DNA from: Capillidium heterosporum
Lineage: Eukaryota; Entomophthoromycota; Entomophthoromycetes; Entomophthorales; Capillidiaceae
Assembly: GCA_016630905.1 (NCBI GenBank)
Contig: WBMQ01000004.1
Location: 1,302,001 to 1,366,000 of the forward strand
Reading direction: 5' to 3'
DNA length: 64,000 nucleotides
Under the pieces are notes generated by a model. That model searched no databases, was not told the DNA's origin, and was given only the letters and a program-made list of their open reading frames with translations. This document shows positions 60,094 through 64,000 of the stretch, piece after piece. The position numbers and the translations under genes are program-made. How positions within the stretch are numbered: the first letter of the stretch is position 1; the number at the start of each line of letters is the position of its first letter.

Positions 60094-61522
60094 CTACCTT
60101 AACCGGATGTAGGCGTAGTACCTGAAGGCTAACCAAACCAAGGTAGCTAAACCTAAGGATCCAAATAGGATAGTTAAGAAATGGTTGTGGCCCTCCGGCT
60201 CCAATGGGGCGCTGCCATCTTCTGGGGGACTTTGAGCTTGACCCGGTACCAACACATTCATACCCCAGATACCCGACGTCAAAATCAAGATCGAAGTAGC
60301 CATACCAAAATAAGTAAAGAACATGGTGACATCAAAGGTGGCATTGTTGGCTTGGATGGAGGTCAATGTAAGTTGATCGGTGTAGATGAAGTTGATCCTA
60401 CGCAATACCGATTCGATATGCAACACCTGGAATTGGATACGTTCCATACGACCTAATTAGACGGTTAATAAAGGCATGCTTTAAAAATTCACCTTTAATA
60501 TCACCAAAGTATAACTTAGGATCCTTCTTCGAGTGTACCTGCTTCTTGTCCCAGTGTTTCAAGGTAGGTGCCGTATGCATGATGAATGTCAACTTATTCA
60601 CTTTCAACTTGGTGACGTTTAATTTCTCCAAAAACAATGAGGGTTCGATCAAATCCTGATCTAACAGACTCTCTTCCATGGTATCAACTAACAAAGTGAG
60701 CTTTTCAACTTCGGATTGAAGCTCCAGCTGCAGTTGATCGTACAAGCCGTAGACCATGATCTCAGTGGAAAGATCGAACATCTGGTTCAACGATTTGAAC
60801 TTGGAGGTTACTTTGTCGATAGATTTGAAGAATTCACCGTTGTGGAACTAAGGTGTTCATTTAAGATGGAGTGTTTTAAGTGGGAAAGCTTACTGTCAAC
60901 AGGACTTTGGAGGTGAGTTGAATACAAGTCAAGCTGGAGATTACAGTCTGGTCCTCATTCAGCTTTAATAGGTTTATCAACTTACCCTTCAACTCCTTGG
61001 ACACTTTCAGGTTTTCGTTGACAAAGCTACCGTCTACATCGTATAGGTGTAAGTTCAATTTAAATACCTAGTTGAAGTTAAGTAAAACATATAAATAAAA
61101 ACAACGTCGTTGATAAACTTTAAATCGGCAGTAGTACAGTTTTGGATGTCAAACCAGTAAGCCTGATTTATGATGCTCCTGTAAGTTTCCAAGCCAAAGT
61201 TTTGGAAATTATCATTGCTCATGACACCCAAGTTGTTTACAAAAAGTTGGATACGTCCAGTACCTTGAACCTTCAAGTTAATGTTGGCATTGTCGGTTGG
61301 TTTTAAATTATTGGTTAGATAATCTTGTAGGTAGTTGAAATCGATGACTTCCTCCTCAACTTCAGCTTCTTTAACTTTAATTTTCTCATCAATGTCATCC
61401 ACTTTTAAAAAGTAGTTGGTGTCATTGGGTGAATTGACTAATGTAGTTGGGTTAGGGCTGCCTTCCGGGATGGTTTCCAACAGTGGTTCGGGCAGTATAA
61501 GTATCGAAGGTGCTTTGGGCAT
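60094..61522 (-). CDS. CorA-type Mg2+ transporter (Alr/Mnr2-like)
   Basis: Four exons, about 420 residues. The cytoplasmic part is helical (EEEVIDFNYLQDYLTNNLKP; ICTSKVLLT region; FKSLNQMFDLSTEIMVYGLYDQLQLELQ; IHTAPTLKHWDKK). The end carries two transmembrane helices: MFFTYFGMATSILILTSGI-WGMNVLVPGQ, with the GMN selectivity motif, and FLTILFGSLGLATLVWLAF, then a short basic tail YAYIRLR. GMNVxVPGQ is the fungal Alr1/Mnr2 variant. Introns at about 61064-61100, 60850-60894 and 60453-60491. It lies between the two kelch genes. Confidence 0.9.
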
Positions 61523-61853
61523 ATTCGTTTAGCTGCTATTAATCGATATGCTTGTTCGTCAGGTTTTGTACTTCCCTTTTATAGCTGTGACTACGAAAGA
61601 CAAAAAAGTTCAAGCTTACCCTTATCAAATAATCAGCCTTACTTTATCCTCCAAACTTATTGGTTTAAGCCCACCGCTAATCCAGATCCAAAATTGATCA
61701 AAAGAACTTTCACAAAAATTTTCTAAAGGAAACTTTGCAATAAGTGACTAAACGGGAACCCACAAGTATGGCTAAATATATGTTATTCCGCAATGTATAA
61801 CCCAGCTTTGGCAAAGAAACTCCTAAGCCCTTTTTAGTTTCATTTCAATTAGC
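61523..61853. other. divergent promoter region, CorA and kelch copy B
   Basis: 331 bases shared by two divergent starts; no gene and no clear motif. Confidence 0.5.
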
Positions 61854-63273
61854 ATGCTAAAACTACTCCGACTAACGCTGACCTTCACCTTCCTCAAGCT
61901 AGCTCTATGCAATTATGAAGGGCTGCCCATCGAGAACGCCGCCCAGGTGGTGGTGAACCGTACCGTCTATCTAGTCCAAGGACTGCGTATCGATCCTAGC
62001 AGCCAAAACAAGACTACGCTCGACAGCCTTTTAACTTTGGACACCTACAAGGACTTTAAGACCAGTGACAGCCCTTTTGTAGAGTCAGAGATGGACCAGC
62101 TTTTAGTTCAAGTCGAATCCAATGCCTGTGCTCAACTACGTCCCAGCGACACTGGGTTCCTATGCTTCGGTGGTCGCGCCCAGAAGACTTTCAATATCGC
62201 ACCCAAAGGGCCTTCGGCCAAGTTCGACAGCAACTCCAAGAAATGGTCCAAGTTCTCCTACAACGGAGACGTAGAGCCCAGTATCAGGTACGGGCATCAG
62301 ATGGTAACCTTACCCGACAGCTCAGGTATAATTTTGGTGGGTGGAGCTAACCCCAAGACCGCACAACCGATCGATGACAACCAAGGCATAACTTGGTACT
62401 TGGATCCCCAGCTTACCTGGAAAAAGATTGTATCTACCAGTTTGAAACCCACCTACTATCCACAGTCTATCCTTAGTCCCAGGTGTCGACGGGAAATCCG
62501 GCTTAATCGTCATGATTGGCGGAAAACTAAGTAGCGACAAGTTGGCCGATACCGACAAAGTCTACGTCTATGACATATCAACTAGCAGCTGGAAGGTACA
62601 GGCCGTAGTCAATCAGATAAAGCCGAGATACTCCCACTCGGCTGTTGTTCGAGGTCGCAAGATTGTTATTTTCGGTGGGACTTCCAGCACCGGTGAATTG
62701 CTGTCTGATATTGTACAGTTGGACGTAGATAGTTTTGAGTTTACCACTTTACTTCAAGCTGGATCGACTCAAGGTAGATCAGGTCATACGGCGGCTGTAT
62801 TCAACAACCTTATGTTGATATTCTTTGGGCAGACTAAAGATACTTCGGCCAAGAGTTTGATTTTCAACTTGGATACCCAACAGTTCACCGATACCTTTTT
62901 AGCTAACAAAGTAAATGTGAATCCCGAATCCTCTTCTTCTTCCAACGTAGGAGCAATCGCTGGTGGAGTAGTAGGTGGTGTTGCTTTACTTGCCATAGCT
63001 GCCGGTATATTCTGGTATATGAGACGTAGACGCAACGCCAACGCCCAGTTAACTGGCAACGGGTTTGTGGACAATGGAAGTGGAGTACCTCTCCCTGAAC
63101 CTATTGTGGAGATGGAAATCGACTCTGGCTTAGATAATTTTTCGACCAATATTTACAGTGATGGAGCGTCCAACTACCCTTCCAACTTTGGCTCTACCCA
63201 TAACACCAACCATACTAACTTCACTCTGACCTCCACCAACGCCAACACCACCACCAAACCCAACAACTTTTAA
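61854..63273 (+). CDS. kelch-repeat type I membrane protein, copy B, with one frameshift
   Basis: Related to the gene at 58244. A signal peptide (residues 1-20, LLRLTLTFTFLKLALC) is followed by kelch blades with LCFGGRA, IILVGGA, VMIGGK, IVIFGGT and a weak LIFFGQT. The same GAIAGGVVGGVALLAIAAGIFW transmembrane helix follows, stopped by YMRRRRN, and a Thr/Asn-rich tail. No intron is visible. The frame breaks near 62484: PQSILSP continues in the next frame as GVDGKSGLIVMIGG. One C fewer in CCC at 62483-62486 would restore a single frame of about 473 residues. No intron fits, because the only GT-AG pair available leaves the wrong phase. Either an indel error in the sequence or a fresh frameshift. 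Confidence 0.8.
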
Positions 63274-64000
63274 AAAGATAATAAAGTTAATTAGCTAATC
63301 TGTATCTATATCTTTTAATATTTTTATCAAGTTATTTTTTATTCTCAGTTACCTTTATAGATGATTCGGAACAGTACTTGTTGAAGTATATGCTTTTATA
63401 TTACGATTTACATTCTTCGGTATAGCTCGCCTTTCTAGGAATCACCTAACCTAAAGTTAAACTCTCTTTGACAGGCATCTGTAGGTATAAACTGTGATGT
63501 ATTAATATTAAGTACATGGCGCTTTATGAAAGCAACGATCCCACTAATAACTCTTCCAATTTATGCCTTAAATCAGTTAGCTTACCCGCTAAGTCAATAC
63601 ACAAGAGACAGCAAGTCTTAAGAGGGAAATGTGAATTAGGATAATGTTTATGGATGTAGATGTACAGTTAAAATTTAATTTAGTCATAGATATTTATGTC
63701 TATATAGTGCATAGAGCAGATCTTTACAGATTTTATCTAATATACTCAGAGGGATGCTGGATATCAAAACGCTTTTTTAATTTGTATTCATGAACACCTT
63801 TAGTGCTCTGCTAAACTATTTAAGATTTATATTACATCCAACTAAACACCAGTTCTATCAAGCTTAGCTTGTAGAAATGCTATATCAATACAATACTTTA
63901 ATTGATGTTCTTTTTAACTCAACAACTGATTGTATATATATTCCCCATACAAATGTACTTGACGGAAATATAAATGTTCCTACTGCCAATATCAAAAAAT
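63274..64000. other. 3' flank of kelch copy B, no gene seen
   Basis: 727 AT-rich bases to the window end; nothing recognisable. Confidence 0.5.

Overview
This is nuclear DNA of an AT-rich filamentous fungus, most likely an early-diverging (zygomycete-type) lineage. The reasons are dense fungal genes with many 34-65 bp introns, a DASH kinetochore subunit (Ask1-like), a fungal Rbd2 rhomboid, a Bni1-type formin and fungal CorA and ARA2 families. Two further features are not expected in yeasts or most Dikarya: a homologue of Integrator subunit INTS4 and a U12-type AT-AC intron in the XPG/RAD2 gene. I cannot name the genus.

The left part (1 to about 17.8 kb) is a mixed, partly decaying region. 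It holds an unrecognised broken gene at the edge, an ERV1 sulfhydryl oxidase without a visible start codon, a PPR gene interrupted by three in-frame stops, an intact DAHP synthase (aromatic amino acid entry step), a NmrA-like gene with two frameshifts, a second fully decayed NmrA copy, and a 4.25 kb Mutator-like (MULE) element with long, nearly identical terminal inverted repeats around a dead transposase. The element ends only about 120 bp before the start codon of an MMTAG2-like gene.

From 17.9 to 31.8 kb lies an ordinary housekeeping block: MMTAG2-like, XPG/RAD2 (nucleotide excision repair), ribosomal protein eL14, Tim23, GPATCH11-like, Bet3/TRAPPC3, a DsbA-family oxidoreductase and an Rbd2-type rhomboid with a Cdc48-binding SHP box. 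From 32 to 39 kb is a low-gene tract made of about 1.8 kb repeated units. Each unit carried a small secreted ML-domain (NPC2/PG-TP type) gene; the middle copy is intact and both flanking copies are dead.

From 39.1 to 63.3 kb the block is again dense: ARA2-type aldo-keto reductase, Ask1, INTS4, a 1764-residue formin (GBD-FH3, FH1, FH2, DAD), RFC3, mitochondrial ATP synthase gamma, a four-helix membrane protein, and two related secreted/single-pass kelch proteins on either side of a CorA-type Mg2+ transporter. Gene models below were built by hand from splice sites and reading-frame continuity; all three stop codons are used as normal terminators, so the in-frame stops seen at the left end are not explained by an altered code.
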